Assembly: GCA_041660925.1 (NCBI GenBank)
Contig: JBAZVI010000009.1
Coordinates: 62,001-126,000 of the forward strand
Direction of reading: 5' to 3'
DNA: 64,000 nucleotides
Origin: Elusimicrobiota bacterium
GTDB taxonomy: Bacteria; Elusimicrobiota; Elusimicrobia; UBA1565
The position numbers and the translations under genes are program-made. The notes under the pieces are model-generated. The model saw only the letters and a program-made list of their open reading frames with translations, did not search any database and was not told where the DNA came from. Of the stretch, positions 42,636-50,185 are shown piece after piece. The stretch's first letter is position 1, and each line of letters begins with the position of its first letter.

Positions 42636-43557
42636 ACCAGAGACGGCCGGCGTCGTCCTTGTGGGTGCAGTCCATGAAGACGAGCGCCTGGCAGGCGCCC
42701 GCGCCGCCGCGGATCCAACCCCAGCGGCCGGTGTCGCGCAGGCGCGCGGCATCGACGACCGGGCCCGCGTCCCCGTCCCGGCAGAGCTCCGCGCCGTAGG
42801 ACTCCGTGAGCCGCGTCTCGGGATGCCCGCCGATGGCGAGCGGCGGCATCTCGGTGAGGACGTCCGGCACGAGCTCGGTGAGGGCGTCGGGATAGGGCTC
42901 CCGGCCCCGCTCGCCCATGTCCGTCGCACGCCTCAGCAGGGCGATGCGCAGGGTCTGAAGGTTCGTCGCCGAGGCCCGCTCCTCGAAGGAGAGGTCCGCG
43001 CCGCGATTCCCCGGGTAGGCGAGGACGAGGACGAAGACCGCGACGGAGACGACGCCGAGGCCGGAGGCGAGATGCCCGCGCCAGGCCGGGACCTCGGGGA
43101 GGCGGACGACGCGGGTCCCCGCGAGACGGTCGTGCAGGGAGCGCCCCGGCGTCCACAAGGCCAGGAGATAGCCGATGAAGACGATGAGCGTCGAGAGCAG
43201 CGTGGCGAAGGCCCGGGCGAAAGCCCGGGCGTAGCCGACCGTACGGCCGTCGGCCCCGACCACCGCGAGCCCGGCCAGGCGCTTGCCGGGCGTGCGGCCC
43301 CAGCGCCCGATGCAGAGCCCGTTGTAGACGAAGGGCGCGAGGATCCCGAAGACCTGCAGGAGCACGGAGGGGACGCCGAGCAGGGCCAGCAGCCCGCCGA
43401 CGACCGCCACCCCGCTCAGGACGATGAAGCCGTCGACGACGACCGCTCCGCCGCGGGCCCAGAAGCCGGCCGGGCGCAATCCGTCCTCCTCGCGCCCTGT
43501 CCCGTCGCCGCTCAGCCCCGGCGACGGGGCGGCACGCAGCTCGTTCTCGTCAGCCAT
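42625..43557 (-). CDS. RDD-family membrane protein fused to a pseudopilin-like domain
   Basis: 310 residues. The first ~170 residues form an RDD domain: GFWARGGAVVVDGFIV with Arg and Asp in TM1, GRTPGKRLAGLAVV, and a later SLHDRLAGTRVV. A further helix (GVVSVAVFVLVLAYP) then leads to an outer domain whose sequence (TNLQTLRIALL, PYPDALTELVPDVLTEMPPL, WGWIRGGAGACQALVFMDC) resembles the globular part of type IV pseudopilins. RDD proteins are often transporters or channels. The pilin-like head is unusual. It overlaps fixX by 8 bases. Confidence 0.68.
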   Translation of the reverse strand: MADENELRAAPSPGLSGDGTGREEDGLRPAGFWARGGAVVVDGFIVLSGVAVVGGLLALLGVPSVLLQVFGILAPFVYNGLCIGRWGRTPGKRLAGLAVVGADGRTVGYARAFARAFATLLSTLIVFIGYLLALWTPGRSLHDRLAGTRVVRLPEVPAWRGHLASGLGVVSVAVFVLVLAYPGNRGADLSFEERASATNLQTLRIALLRRATDMGERGREPYPDALTELVPDVLTEMPPLAIGGHPETRLTESYGAELCRDGDAGPVVDAARLRDTGRWGWIRGGAGACQALVFMDCTHKDDAGRLWSSY

Positions 43558-43858
43558 AGCGATACCTCACGCCGAAGCCGCCCGCCGGCCAGTCGCAGAG
43601 GATGTTGTCGAAGGGGCAGAGCATCCGGCACGCGCCGCACTCGATGCAGTTCTCCCAGGCGACGAGGACCTTCGCTCCGGCCTCGTCGTATTCGTAGACC
43701 TTCGCGGGGCAGACGCTCACGCAGGGCCGCTTCTCGCATCGGGAGACGCAGGGCGCCGACGCCCCGGCGTCCTTGAGATGGATGTGCGGCTCCGGGCCCT
43801 TCCGGTACTCGAGCAGGCCCAGCTTCGCCTCGACCGTCTCCTTCGCGTGTTCCGTCAT
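43550..43858 (-). CDS. fixX: FixX-like ferredoxin
   Basis: 102 residues. Cysteines in CVSRCEKRPCVSVCPAKVY and CIECGACRMLCPFDNI form a FixX-type ferredoxin fold with one or two Fe-S clusters, plus the VAWENCIECGACR signature and a C-terminal GVRYRYG. In known systems FixX works with FixC to pass electrons from an electron-transfer flavoprotein to quinone or nitrogenase. It lies 52 bases after fixC on the same strand. FixA and FixB (ETF) are not in this window. Confidence 0.88.
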   Translation of the reverse strand: MTEHAKETVEAKLGLLEYRKGPEPHIHLKDAGASAPCVSRCEKRPCVSVCPAKVYEYDEAGAKVLVAWENCIECGACRMLCPFDNILCDWPAGGFGVRYRYG

Positions 43859-43910
43859 GGTCGCTCTCCAACGGACTCGGATGCGACCATTTCCTGCGCA
43901 GTATGCTCGG

Positions 43911-45203
43911 TCATAGCGCGGCCTTCCGGAGCGGCCAGAGCTCGCGCGCCATGCGCAGGAAGCCCCGCTTGCGCAGGAGACCCAGCGCCTCGCGCAGGTG
44001 CTCCTTCTTCGGCCGGCCGTCGACCGTGAAGCGCAGGCGGGCCAGCGCGCAGGCGAGGCCGGGATAGAACTCGAGGAAATCGGGCACGGCGGCGATGCGC
44101 TCTTCGAGGTCCTTCGTCTCTTCGAGGTCGGGCAGGAGGTAGCAGCCGCGGAGCTTCTCGACGTAGGAAGAAAGGGTCTTCTCGGAGAAGTCCCCCTGCG
44201 CCTTCGCCTCGACGGCGGCTTCGGCGGCGAGTCGGCCGGCGGTCATGGCGAGGTTCGAGCCCTCGCGGAAGGCGGGATTGATCATCTGCGCGGCATCGCC
44301 CGCCACGAGCAGGCCGTCGCGCGCGAGCGGGGGCATGGAGCGCAGGCCGCCCTCGGGGATGAGGTGGGCGCTGTACTCGAGCGTCTTGGCCCCCTCGATG
44401 AGCCGGCGCACGGCCGGGTGCTTCTTGAGGGCCTCGAGGTGCTCGGAGGGGCGCAGGCCCGTGCGCTGGTAGTCGCTCAAGCGGCAGCCGACGCCGAGCG
44501 AGAGCGAGTCCTTGTTCGTGTAGAGGAAGCCGTAGCCGAGCATCCCCTGGGTCACGGAGCCGAAATATTCGATCGTCGCGCCCTCGCCCTTCTCGAGGGC
44601 GAAGCGCTCCTCGATGCGCTCGGAGGGGAGCTCGAGCACCTCCTTGGCGCCGAGCGCGACCTCCTCGGGCTTGAGCTCGGGCCGCAGGCCCGCCTTCTGG
44701 GCCAGCAGGGAGTTGACCCCGTCGCAGGCGAGCACGACCGAGGCGGTGAGCTCGTCGCCCTCGCTGGTCTTCACGCCGACGACGCGGGTGCCGTCCTTGA
44801 GGAGCTCGCGCACGGTCACGCCGGCGTAGAGCTCCGCGCCCGCCGCCTCCGCCTGCTTCGCGTACCAGCGGTCGAAGCGGACGCGGATGAGGGTGTACGC
44901 GTTGGGGACGCCCTCGAGGAAGCGCCGGGACTTGTAGGAGAAGCCGACGGAGTCCTCGCCGTGGGTGAGCACGGTGCGCTGCTCGACGACCGGCCGCTCG
45001 AGCGGACAGTCGGGGTCCTTCCAGAACTCCGGGACGATATCGTGGAGCATGCGGCCGTAGAGCACCGCGCCCTGCACGTTCTTCGCGCCGGGGTACTCGC
45101 CGCGCTCGAGGAGGACGGTCTTGAGCCCGCGGCGCGCCAGGGTCAGCGCGGCCGAGGTCCCGGCGGGACCGGCGCCGACGACGATGGCGTCGAAATCAGG
45201 CAA
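43911..45203 (-). CDS. fixC: FixC-like electron-transfer flavoprotein dehydrogenase
   Basis: 430 residues. The N-terminal FAD motif is AIVVGAGPAGTSAALTLARRG with an ERGEYPGAKNVQGAVLYG segment typical of FixC/ETF-QO. GDAAQMINPAFREGSNLAMTAG is the second FAD contact. The separate Fe-S domain of ETF-QO is missing and is supplied in trans by FixX, encoded just downstream. The enzyme should take electrons from ETF. The ETF subunits and any bifurcation partners must lie elsewhere. Confidence 0.9.
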   Translation of the reverse strand: MPDFDAIVVGAGPAGTSAALTLARRGLKTVLLERGEYPGAKNVQGAVLYGRMLHDIVPEFWKDPDCPLERPVVEQRTVLTHGEDSVGFSYKSRRFLEGVPNAYTLIRVRFDRWYAKQAEAAGAELYAGVTVRELLKDGTRVVGVKTSEGDELTASVVLACDGVNSLLAQKAGLRPELKPEEVALGAKEVLELPSERIEERFALEKGEGATIEYFGSVTQGMLGYGFLYTNKDSLSLGVGCRLSDYQRTGLRPSEHLEALKKHPAVRRLIEGAKTLEYSAHLIPEGGLRSMPPLARDGLLVAGDAAQMINPAFREGSNLAMTAGRLAAEAAVEAKAQGDFSEKTLSSYVEKLRGCYLLPDLEETKDLEERIAAVPDFLEFYPGLACALARLRFTVDGRPKKEHLREALGLLRKRGFLRMARELWPLRKAAL

Positions 45204-45263
45204 AGCGTCCTCCTACGGGAGGAAGGGAAGCGGGAGAGCGAGGGTTCCGCACGGCGGTCCCTC

Positions 45264-45650
45264 TCAAGCGGCGGGTTCGGGGTTGGCCTTGCCGATGGTC
45301 TCGACGACCTTGGCGAGCAGTTCGTCGGTGTTGAAGGGCTTGGTCATGAAGCCGACGACCTGCGGGAACTTCTTGAAGAGGGTCCGCGACGGCTCGAGAG
45401 CCGTGAGGACGACGATGGGGATGTTCTTGGTCAGATCGTCCTGGGAGATCTTGATCTGGAGCGAGTACCCGTCGATGCCCGGGAGCATGACGTCGAGCAC
45501 CAGCATCGCCGGCTTGTTCTGGAGGATCGCGTTCCAGGCGTGCCGCCCGTTGTCGCAGGTGACGACCTCGTAACCGCCCTGCTCGAGGGTGAAGCGGATG
45601 AGGTTGAGCATCTCCGGCTCGTCGTCGATGACCAGGACTTTCTTTGGCAT
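45264..45650 (-). CDS. Single-domain response regulator
   Basis: 128 residues, a receiver domain only. Acidic residues DDE are at 9-11, the phospho-acceptor is Asp53 in VLDVMLPG, Thr sits in VVLTALE and Lys in MTKPFN, followed by a short Pro/Ala tail. It is the third stand-alone receiver in the window. The fixC start lies 60 bases downstream of its stop on the same strand. No histidine kinase is nearby. Its -10 is shared, in opposite orientation, with tilS. Confidence 0.92.
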   Translation of the reverse strand: MPKKVLVIDDEPEMLNLIRFTLEQGGYEVVTCDNGRHAWNAILQNKPAMLVLDVMLPGIDGYSLQIKISQDDLTKNIPIVVLTALEPSRTLFKKFPQVVGFMTKPFNTDELLAKVVETIGKANPEPAA

Positions 45651-45661
45651 AGCTGTCGGTT

Positions 45662-45669
45662 ATTATAAT
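45662..45669. promoter_or_regulatory. Palindromic divergent -10 element
   Basis: The sequence TATTATAATA contains TATAAT on the + strand (45664-45669) and TATAAT on the minus strand (45667 down to 45662). The + copy is 14 bases before tilS and the minus copy 11 bases before the response regulator. Two polymerases could not use them at once, so the genes are likely in competition. Confidence 0.55.
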
Positions 45670-45683
45670 ATCTCGATAGGTAA

Positions 45684-46439
45684 ATGACAACCGAAGAAAG
45701 AGCCCTTCGCAAAACCCTGGACTCCCGCCTGGCCGCCTTCGACCGGGCCGAGGGCCTCCTGCGCCCGGGAGACCGGGTCCTCGCGGCGGTCTCCGGGGGG
45801 CCGGACTCCGTGCTGCTGGCCCTCCACCTCGCCCGCCTGGCGCCGAAGAAGCGCCTGAAGCTCGCGCTCGCGCACTTCCACCACGGCCTGCGCGGCGCCG
45901 AGGCCGACCGGGACGCCGCCTCGGTGCGGCGCCTGGCCGCCCGCCTCGGCCTGCCCCTCTTCGAGCGGCGCCTGGGCGTCGCGCGCGCCGCGCGCGAGGA
46001 GGGCCGCAGCGTCGAGGACGCCGGGCGCCTCCTGCGCTACCGCGCCCTCGCCGAGCTCGCCCGTGCGGAGGGCTTCGACAAGGTCGCCACCGGCCACCAT
46101 CTCGACGACCAGGCCGAGACCCTGCTCCTCCATCTCCTGCGCGGGACCCGCGCGAAGGGCCTGGGCGGCATCCCCCCCCGACGCGCTCTCGCGCGGACCG
46201 GCCCGGGCGCGAAGGTCCTGCTCGTGCGACCGCTCCTGCCCCTGCGCCGGACGGAGATCCGCGCCTGCCTCCGCGCCCTGGGCCAGGGCTTCCGTCTCGA
46301 CCGCAGCAACCTCCGCGAGCATCACACCCGCAACTGGGTGCGCCGGCGCGTCCTGCCGCTCCTGGAAAAAAGGAACCCCCGCATCCGCGAGGGTCTCGCC
46401 GCCATCGCCTCCGACATCAGAAGAATCGTCGGAGAGTGA
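45684..46439 (+). CDS. tilS: tRNA(Ile)-lysidine synthase, short form
   Basis: 251 residues. The PP-loop SGGPDS at 37-42 binds ATP. HFHHGLRGAEADRD, ATGHHLDDQAETLLLHLLRG and the NLREHHTRNWVRRRVLPLLEKRNP segment are all TilS hallmarks. It converts C34 of the AUA-decoding tRNA to lysidine, which is essential in most bacteria. The C-terminal substrate-recognition domains of the E. coli enzyme (432 residues) are missing, so this is the minimal type. A palindromic repeat follows 12 bases after the stop. Confidence 0.92.
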   Translation: MTTEERALRKTLDSRLAAFDRAEGLLRPGDRVLAAVSGGPDSVLLALHLARLAPKKRLKLALAHFHHGLRGAEADRDAASVRRLAARLGLPLFERRLGVARAAREEGRSVEDAGRLLRYRALAELARAEGFDKVATGHHLDDQAETLLLHLLRGTRAKGLGGIPPRRALARTGPGAKVLLVRPLLPLRRTEIRACLRALGQGFRLDRSNLREHHTRNWVRRRVLPLLEKRNPRIREGLAAIASDIRRIVGE

Positions 46440-46451
46440 TCCCCGGCTGGT

Positions 46452-46476
46452 CACCCTCCCTCCTCGAGGGAGGGTG
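46452..46476. repeat. Palindromic repeat, single-hairpin copy E
   Basis: CACCCTCCCTC (46452-46462) pairs perfectly with GAGGGAGGGTG (46466-46476) around a CTC loop. The trailing GGAAGGGAAGCTAC resembles the GGAAGCTCTACC spacer of copies B and C. It fills the 51-base gap between convergent tilS and the MBL-fold gene and may serve as their terminator. Confidence 0.7.
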
Positions 46477-46490
46477 GCAAGGAAGGGAAG

Positions 46491-47171
46491 CTACGCCGTT
46501 TCTCGATTAAGCTTGTCGACGAAGCGGAAGGCCCCGCCGCGCAGCACGGCGCCGTGCCCGCAGCAGAGGATGTCGCAGTCCACCTTGGCCAGGACGGCGA
46601 GCGTCGCGCGCGCCGCCGCGGGGTCCTGCCGGTAGGTCGGCAGCGCGAGCGCCCCGTCGGCGCCTCGGACGAGCGCGTCGCCGCAGAGCAGGACCTGCCG
46701 CACGGGATGATAGAGGCCGATGGAGCCGGGAGTGTGCCCGGGGAGGTGCAGGACCTGCCACTGCGGCAGGCCGCGCACGGACTGCCCGGTCTCGACGGAG
46801 AGCGCGATGTCCACGGCCTTCCAGGACGGCGCCCGGCGGCGCAGGGAGCCCAGGAAGCCCGCGCGCGCGGGGGCGGGCGTCTCGCGGCCGGTGAGGACGG
46901 GGATGTCGAAGGGGTGCGCGTAGACCTTGAAGCGGTGCTCGCGCAGCAGCGGCGCCAGCGCGCCCGCGTGCCCGGGATGGGCGTGCGTCACGATGGAGCG
47001 CTGGACGTCCCTGGGGCGGAAGCCGTTGTCCTGGAGCTCGAGGAGCAGCGCGGCGGCCTTGTCCTCGGGCCCGGCGTCGACGAGCGTGAGGTCCGCGCTG
47101 CCCTCGATGAGGAAGGCGTTCGCGGGCGCGGCGGCCTCGAGCAGATAGATCCCGCCCGCGACGCGCTTCAT
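46491..47171 (-). CDS. MBL-fold metallohydrolase
   Basis: 226 residues. The metallo-beta-lactamase fold is shown by THAHPGHAG (HxHxGH rather than HxHxDH, so one zinc ligand is altered), HLPGHTPGSIGLY, LLCGDALV and CCGHGAV. Family members hydrolyse thioesters, glyoxalase substrates or lactones. The substrate here is unknown. The loss of the motif Asp suggests a mononuclear or non-standard site. It is the last gene of a seven-gene minus-strand chain and starts with ATGA overlap to the cyclophilin gene. Confidence 0.8.
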   Translation of the reverse strand: MKRVAGGIYLLEAAAPANAFLIEGSADLTLVDAGPEDKAAALLLELQDNGFRPRDVQRSIVTHAHPGHAGALAPLLREHRFKVYAHPFDIPVLTGRETPAPARAGFLGSLRRRAPSWKAVDIALSVETGQSVRGLPQWQVLHLPGHTPGSIGLYHPVRQVLLCGDALVRGADGALALPTYRQDPAAARATLAVLAKVDCDILCCGHGAVLRGGAFRFVDKLNRETA

Positions 47172-47875
47172 CGCTCCTCCACGCGGACCCGCACGATGCG
47201 CACGGGCTTGAGCGGACGGTCGACGACGACCCCGTCCGCGTCGCGCTCGAGGCGCGGCGCGGCGGCGATGGCCCGCGCGGCGTCGAGCCCGCGCACGATC
47301 TCGCCGAAGGCGGCGTGCCGGCCGTCGAGCCAGGGCGCGGCCGCGAGCGTGATGAAGAACTGTCCGCCGACCGGCGCCGACGCGTCGCCGGCGAAAGCCG
47401 CGACGCCGGGGCGGTTGAAGACCCTGCCCGGCAGAGGGACGAGCGCGGCGACTCCCGCGCGGTCCGGGACGGCGCATTGGATGACGAAACCCGGAGTCGC
47501 CCGCTCGAAACGGGCGCCGTCGTAGAGCGGACGCCGCGTGCCCTCCCCCCGCGCAAGGGCGGCGAAACGCTCGGCCGCCTGGGGGGCCTCGGCGCGCAGC
47601 AGCCGCAGCTCGATCTCGCCGGCCTCGGTGACGAGGGTCGCATAGAGGCCCTTGGCGGTCGCGGTGGAACCGGAGACGCCGGGGAGCGAGGAGACGGGTG
47701 AGTCTTGGACGGCGGAGCGCCCGCCGCAGGCGAGGGCGGCGCAAGCCAGGGCGAAGAGACAGGCTTGCGCCGCGCTCGCCCCCTCACCCCGCGCGCAGAG
47801 CGCGCTCGCCCCTCTCCCGGCGTGGCGGGAGAGGGGCTGCAAAGCGCGTCCCCAGAAAGAGGATTTCAAAGTCAT
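47168..47875 (-). CDS. Cyclophilin-type peptidyl-prolyl isomerase, lipoprotein
   Basis: 235 residues. The catalytic domain (from residue ~75) has LYDGARFERATPGFVIQC, GGQFFITLAAAPWLDGRHAAFGEIVRG and a final VRVRVEE strand, as in PpiA/PpiB-type enzymes that speed proline isomerisation. Residues ~36-50 are a hydrophobic core ending in a Cys (AALACGG), so it is probably a lipoprotein with a very long n-region. That n-region is encoded by a REP-like palindrome. Translation from ATG 47875 is supported because it overlaps the nnrE stop (ATGA). Confidence 0.83.
   Translation of the reverse strand: MTLKSSFWGRALQPLSRHAGRGASALCARGEGASAAQACLFALACAALACGGRSAVQDSPVSSLPGVSGSTATAKGLYATLVTEAGEIELRLLRAEAPQAAERFAALARGEGTRRPLYDGARFERATPGFVIQCAVPDRAGVAALVPLPGRVFNRPGVAAFAGDASAPVGGQFFITLAAAPWLDGRHAAFGEIVRGLDAARAIAAAPRLERDADGVVVDRPLKPVRIVRVRVEER
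47808..47837. repeat. REP-like palindrome inside the cyclophilin coding region
   Basis: GCCCCTCTCCCG (47808-47819) pairs perfectly with CGGGAGAGGGGC (47826-47837) around a 6-base loop. CCCCTCACCCCGCGCG precedes it, as in the widespread CCCTCACCCC...CCCTCTCCC repeats of high-GC bacteria. It encodes roughly residues 13-22 of the cyclophilin precursor, before the hydrophobic core, without breaking the frame. Confidence 0.75.
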
Positions 47876-48591
47876 TTGCGGCGGAAGCCCTCGACGAGCT
47901 CGCGGGGGAAGCCGATGTCCACGACGCGCAGCTCGCCCACGTAGCGGGCGGCCGGGGCCGCGAGCAGTCCGCGCTTGGGCAGCCCGAGCGCGCAGGTCCG
48001 CGTCGCCGCCACGACGGCGCCGCTGTGGTAGCCGGTGTTCGGATCGATGCCCGAGGGGACGTCGACGGCGAGGATGGGCCGCCCGGCCTTCATCATGCAC
48101 TGGATCATGCGGTGGACGGGACCGGCCGGCTTGCCGCTGGAGCCGGTGCCGAGGAGCGCGTCGACGAGCAGGGCCGAGGAGCGCAGGCGGATGTCCAGCT
48201 CGACGAGCTCGTCGGAGACTTCGTGGACGGAGACCCCGGCCTCGAGCGCGCGGGCGAGGTTCGCCTTCACCTCGGGGGAGTAGCCCCCGTCGCGCTTGGG
48301 CGGGGCGATGAAGGCCATGACCTCGAGCCCGGCGGCCTTGAGGAGGCGCGCGACGACGAGGCCGTCGCCGCCGTTGTTGCCGCGCCCGCAGCAGACGGTG
48401 ACGAGATGCTCCGCGACGCTCAGGCCCTTGAGCAGCTCGAGCGCGTGCCGGGCTACGCCCTCCCCCGCCTTCTCCATGAGCGCGAGCGCGGGGATGCCGC
48501 AGCGCTCGACCGCACGGCGATCGAGCTCGCGCATCTCCTCGGAGGTGACGACCGGGAGGCCGTCGAACTCCTCGGGGATCGGCGCCTTCAC
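47872..48591 (-). CDS. nnrE: NAD(P)H-hydrate epimerase
   Basis: 239 residues, a YjeF N-terminal domain alone. EEMRELDRRAVERCGIPALALMEKAG, the dinucleotide-hydrate pocket CGRGNNGGDGLVVARLL, DALLGTGSSGKP and LAVDVPSGIDPNTG are family signatures. It equilibrates the R and S epimers of damaged NAD(P)H hydrate so that the dehydratase (NnrD) can repair them. In many bacteria both are fused, but here the dehydratase domain is absent and must be elsewhere. The GTG start overlaps the Yip1 stop (GTGA). Confidence 0.93.
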   Translation of the reverse strand: MKAPIPEEFDGLPVVTSEEMRELDRRAVERCGIPALALMEKAGEGVARHALELLKGLSVAEHLVTVCCGRGNNGGDGLVVARLLKAAGLEVMAFIAPPKRDGGYSPEVKANLARALEAGVSVHEVSDELVELDIRLRSSALLVDALLGTGSSGKPAGPVHRMIQCMMKAGRPILAVDVPSGIDPNTGYHSGAVVAATRTCALGLPKRGLLAAPAARYVGELRVVDIGFPRELVEGFRRK

Positions 48592-49157
48592 GCGAAGACC
48601 TTCACGAGCTGGTGGACCGTCCCCCAGACGGCGAAGCCGAGCGCCAGGAGGGCCAGGCCCGCGGCGGCCAGATAGGGCAGGCCGACCGCCGTCCACGCCC
48701 GCGCGCGGCTGAAGCCGTAGTGGAGCCGGACGCTGCGCGCGCGCAGGGCGAGCACGACGAGGCCGGCGGCGGCGGCGAGTACGACCCCGGTCCAGGCCCC
48801 GCGTCCCAGCGCGCGGGCGATGAGGGCGGCCGGCGGCAGCAGCGCCCAGCCCAGGTCGGAGAACCCCATGAGGGCGAAGAGCGGGCCGGCGCGGCCTTGT
48901 CCTCCGAGGGCCTCGGCCGAGAGGTGCACGGCGGCGGTCATCACCACGCCCGTCGTCAGGCGCAGGACGCAGGCCAGGGCGAGCGCGAAAGCCAGGCCGC
49001 CGAAGCCCGTCCCGCGGCCGAGCACGGCGTCGGCGGCGGCGAGGGAGCACCCCGCGAAGATGAAGGCCAACAGCGCCGATCCCAGCGGCGTGCGCTCGCG
49101 CACGCGGCGCGCGGCGCGCACGGGCTCGAGGAGGAAGTCGGCGAAGATGCTCGTCAC
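48588..49157 (-). CDS. Yip1-family membrane protein
   Basis: 189 residues with five hydrophobic segments. The order is a short cytoplasmic N-terminus (FADFLLEPVRAARRVRE), helices with conserved small residues, and a loop in LTTGVVMTAAVHLSAEALGG, as in bacterial Yip1-domain proteins. The biochemical role of the family in bacteria is not established. It sits between sppA and nnrE with 4-base overlaps on both sides. Confidence 0.65.
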   Translation of the reverse strand: MTSIFADFLLEPVRAARRVRERTPLGSALLAFIFAGCSLAAADAVLGRGTGFGGLAFALALACVLRLTTGVVMTAAVHLSAEALGGQGRAGPLFALMGFSDLGWALLPPAALIARALGRGAWTGVVLAAAAGLVVLALRARSVRLHYGFSRARAWTAVGLPYLAAAGLALLALGFAVWGTVHQLVKVFA

Positions 49158-50185
49158 GGGCGCCAGAGGTACTCGAGCCCGGGTTCGCCCAGGACGGGGA
49201 GAGCGGCCGCGTAGGGCTTCAGAACGGAGGAGGAGTCGAGCATCTGCAGGAGTCCCGAGAGGGAGTCGGAGGCGTCGCGCACGATCTCGGGCTTGCCGGA
49301 GATGCCCCCGAGCTTCGCGGCCAGCTCCACCGCACGGGTGGAGTCGCCGAGCTCGTCGACGAGCTTGAGGCCGAGGGCCTGGCGGCCCGTGAAGATGCGG
49401 CCGTCGGCGAGGGGCCGGACGGACTCCTCGGACATCTTCCGCCCCTGCGCGACCGCGCCGAGGAACTGCCCGTAGGCGTCGTCGATGAGGCCCTGCAGGA
49501 GCTCGCGCTCCTCCTTGGTCATGGGGCGCGTCATCGAGCCGATGTCCTTCATCTTGCCGGACTTGATCGGCTCCGACCTGATCCCGATCTTCCCGAAAAG
49601 ACCCTCGACGTTCGCGGTGTTGAAGATGACGCCGATCGAACCCACGAGCGTCCCGGGATGGGAGACCACCGCGTCGCAGCCGGCCGCGAGGTAGTAGCCG
49701 CCGGAGGCCGCGACGTCGTTGAGGATGGCGACGACCGGCTTCTTGTCCACGGTGCGCACGCGCTGGATCTGGCTGTAGAGCTCCTGGACGGCCCCGACGC
49801 TGCCGCCGGGGGAGTTGACGTCGAGGACGATCGCCTTGACGTCCTTGCGCTCGGCCATCGCGCGCAGGCGCCGGACGGTCGCGGGGACGCCGTGCCCGAA
49901 GCGCGAGCCGCCCTCGCCGTAGGAGATGACGCCGTTGATGGGGAGCCAGCCGACCGCGTCCTTGCGCGTCGCGGAGAGCAGGTCGCCGGCCTTCAGGCCC
50001 GCCTTCGAGGGCGTGGAGGGCGCGGGGGCGCGCAGCGCGACGAACAGCGCGGCCGCCAGCGAGAGCGCGTAGAAGCCGATGAGCAGCCGCACCATGCGGC
50101 TGCGGCCGGGGACGGGGGAGTGCGCCTCCTCGAGGGCGGGGCGGCTCCAGGGCTGCGGCGATCCTTCCGGCTCTTTCTCGTTCAT
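49154..50185 (-). CDS. sppA: Signal peptide peptidase SppA, short form
   Basis: 343 residues. A membrane helix (MVRLLIGFYALSLAAALFVALRA, about 31-53) is followed by the serine-lysine protease domain: VLDVNSPGGSV, nucleophile Ser161 in NDVAASGGYYLA, GSIGVIF, and the SGKMKD segment (residues 209-214) that supplies the general-base lysine. It digests cleaved signal peptides in the membrane. Length fits the short, octamer-forming Bacillus-type enzyme. It overlaps the GGDEF gene before it and the Yip1 gene after it. Confidence 0.93.
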   Translation of the reverse strand: MNEKEPEGSPQPWSRPALEEAHSPVPGRSRMVRLLIGFYALSLAAALFVALRAPAPSTPSKAGLKAGDLLSATRKDAVGWLPINGVISYGEGGSRFGHGVPATVRRLRAMAERKDVKAIVLDVNSPGGSVGAVQELYSQIQRVRTVDKKPVVAILNDVAASGGYYLAAGCDAVVSHPGTLVGSIGVIFNTANVEGLFGKIGIRSEPIKSGKMKDIGSMTRPMTKEERELLQGLIDDAYGQFLGAVAQGRKMSEESVRPLADGRIFTGRQALGLKLVDELGDSTRAVELAAKLGGISGKPEIVRDASDSLSGLLQMLDSSSVLKPYAAALPVLGEPGLEYLWRP

